DNA of 6,433 nt from Anaerolineaceae bacterium (GTDB taxonomy: Bacteria > Chloroflexota > Anaerolineae > Anaerolineales > Anaerolineaceae): positions 1-6,433 of the forward strand of contig WOZB01000274.1 in NCBI GenBank assembly GCA_011620445.1. Reading direction: 5' to 3'. The position numbers were made by a program, and so were the translations under genes. This document shows positions 6,052 to 6,433 of this stretch, in pieces. The first letter of the stretch is position 1. Each line of letters begins with the position of its first letter. The notes under the pieces were generated by a model, which saw nothing but the letters and a program-made list of their open reading frames with translations, made no database searches and was not told the DNA's origin.

Positions 6052-6433
6052 ATAAAACTGCTATTGTTACCGGAGGAAGCCGTGGCATTGGTCTTGCCAT
6101 CGTCAAACGCTTGCTGCACGATGGCTATCAGGTATTGATGACGGCCTCTGGTTCTGCAGAGAAATATTCTGAGACTCTCAAATCGCTTGAAGACGCTGGC
6201 ACACCTGTAGTTTATGTTCAAGCGGACGTATCCAAGACGGAAGATCGGGCCGAGATTCTGCAAGCTTGTCTGAAGGCTTATAGCAGGGTTGACCTGCTGG
6301 TAAATAATGCCGGTGTAGCGCCTTTAGAGCGTAAAGATATCCTTGAAATGAGTGAGGAAAGTTTTGACCGTGTGGTCGGCATCAACACCAAGGGAACCCT
6401 CTTCCTCAGCCAACTGATTGCAAACCAGATGCT
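6048..6433 (+). CDS. SDR-family oxidoreductase, FabG-like (N-terminal half, runs off the window)
   Basis: The first 128 codons of a short-chain dehydrogenase/reductase are present; family members are about 250 residues, so roughly half is missing, including the catalytic YxxxK. The Rossmann dinucleotide-binding motif TGGSRGIG is at residues 8-15, the adenine-contacting ADVS at about 62-65, and the structural NNAG at about 87-90. These are followed by the helix and INTKG stretch characteristic of classical SDRs. It resembles proteins often labelled 3-ketoacyl-ACP reductase that occur in sugar and polyol operons, where they probably act as carbonyl or hydroxyl oxidoreductases rather than in fatty acid synthesis. 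It is separated from the zinc dehydrogenase by 13 bases that hold a strong ribosome site. Two dehydrogenases side by side suggest successive or reversible oxidation and reduction of one intermediate, perhaps an oxidise-epimerise-reduce sequence with the TIM-barrel protein. That idea is inference. Confidence 0.93.
   Translation, partial: MNKTAIVTGGSRGIGLAIVKRLLHDGYQVLMTASGSAEKYSETLKSLEDAGTPVVYVQADVSKTEDRAEILQACLKAYSRVDLLVNNAGVAPLERKDILEMSEESFDRVVGINTKGTLFLSQLIANQM

Noticed and set aside
6036..6263. Antisense 75-codon open frame over the SDR start
   Set aside because: The + strand SDR has a Rossmann motif and a strong ribosome site; the antisense frame has neither.
1..6433. CRISPR arrays, tRNA/rRNA genes, insertion sequences
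   Set aside because: I saw no spaced direct repeats, cloverleaf-like segments, transposase motifs or terminal inverted repeats; nearly every base lies in a recognisable coding region.

Overview
The window is a compact, co-directional (+ strand) bacterial gene cluster with roughly balanced base composition. It has almost no intergenic space and no RNA genes, mobile elements, CRISPR arrays or visible terminators. Seven coding regions are supported: two partial at the edges and five complete. Organism identity cannot be fixed from the sequence. The gene styles would fit an anaerobic or facultative carbohydrate degrader, for example a Chloroflexota/Anaerolineae-like or Firmicutes-like bacterium, but that is only an impression.

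Layout: (1) 1-307, C-terminal end of a LivG-type ABC ATPase. (2) 307-1014, a complete LivF-type ABC ATPase that overlaps livG by one base. (3) 1034-2689, an IlvD/Edd-family dehydratase. (4) 2690-2755, the only sizeable gap, holding a 10-bp perfect palindrome and a 14-codon mini-ORF whose stop abuts the next start. (5) 2756-3607, a xylose-isomerase-like TIM-barrel epimerase/isomerase of the D-tagatose 3-epimerase type. (6) about 3610-4995, an Old Yellow Enzyme (OYE)-type FMN oxidoreductase carrying a [4Fe-4S] cysteine motif but lacking the usual C-terminal FAD/NAD(P) domain. (7) 4982-6034, a zinc-dependent medium-chain dehydrogenase. (8) 6048 to the window end, the N-terminal half of an SDR dehydrogenase.

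Together the genes look like an uptake-plus-catabolism operon. A branched-chain-amino-acid-type (HAAT family) transporter is followed by a set of enzymes typical of sugar, polyol or sugar-acid breakdown: two alcohol/carbonyl dehydrogenases, an epimerase, a sugar-acid-type dehydratase and a flavin/Fe-S reductase. Overlapping or nearly touching reading frames argue for one transcript. The actual substrate is unknown. The set does not match a textbook pathway that I recognise, and several enzymes carry deviations at positions near their active sites, so the cluster is a reasonable candidate for an uncharacterised pathway.
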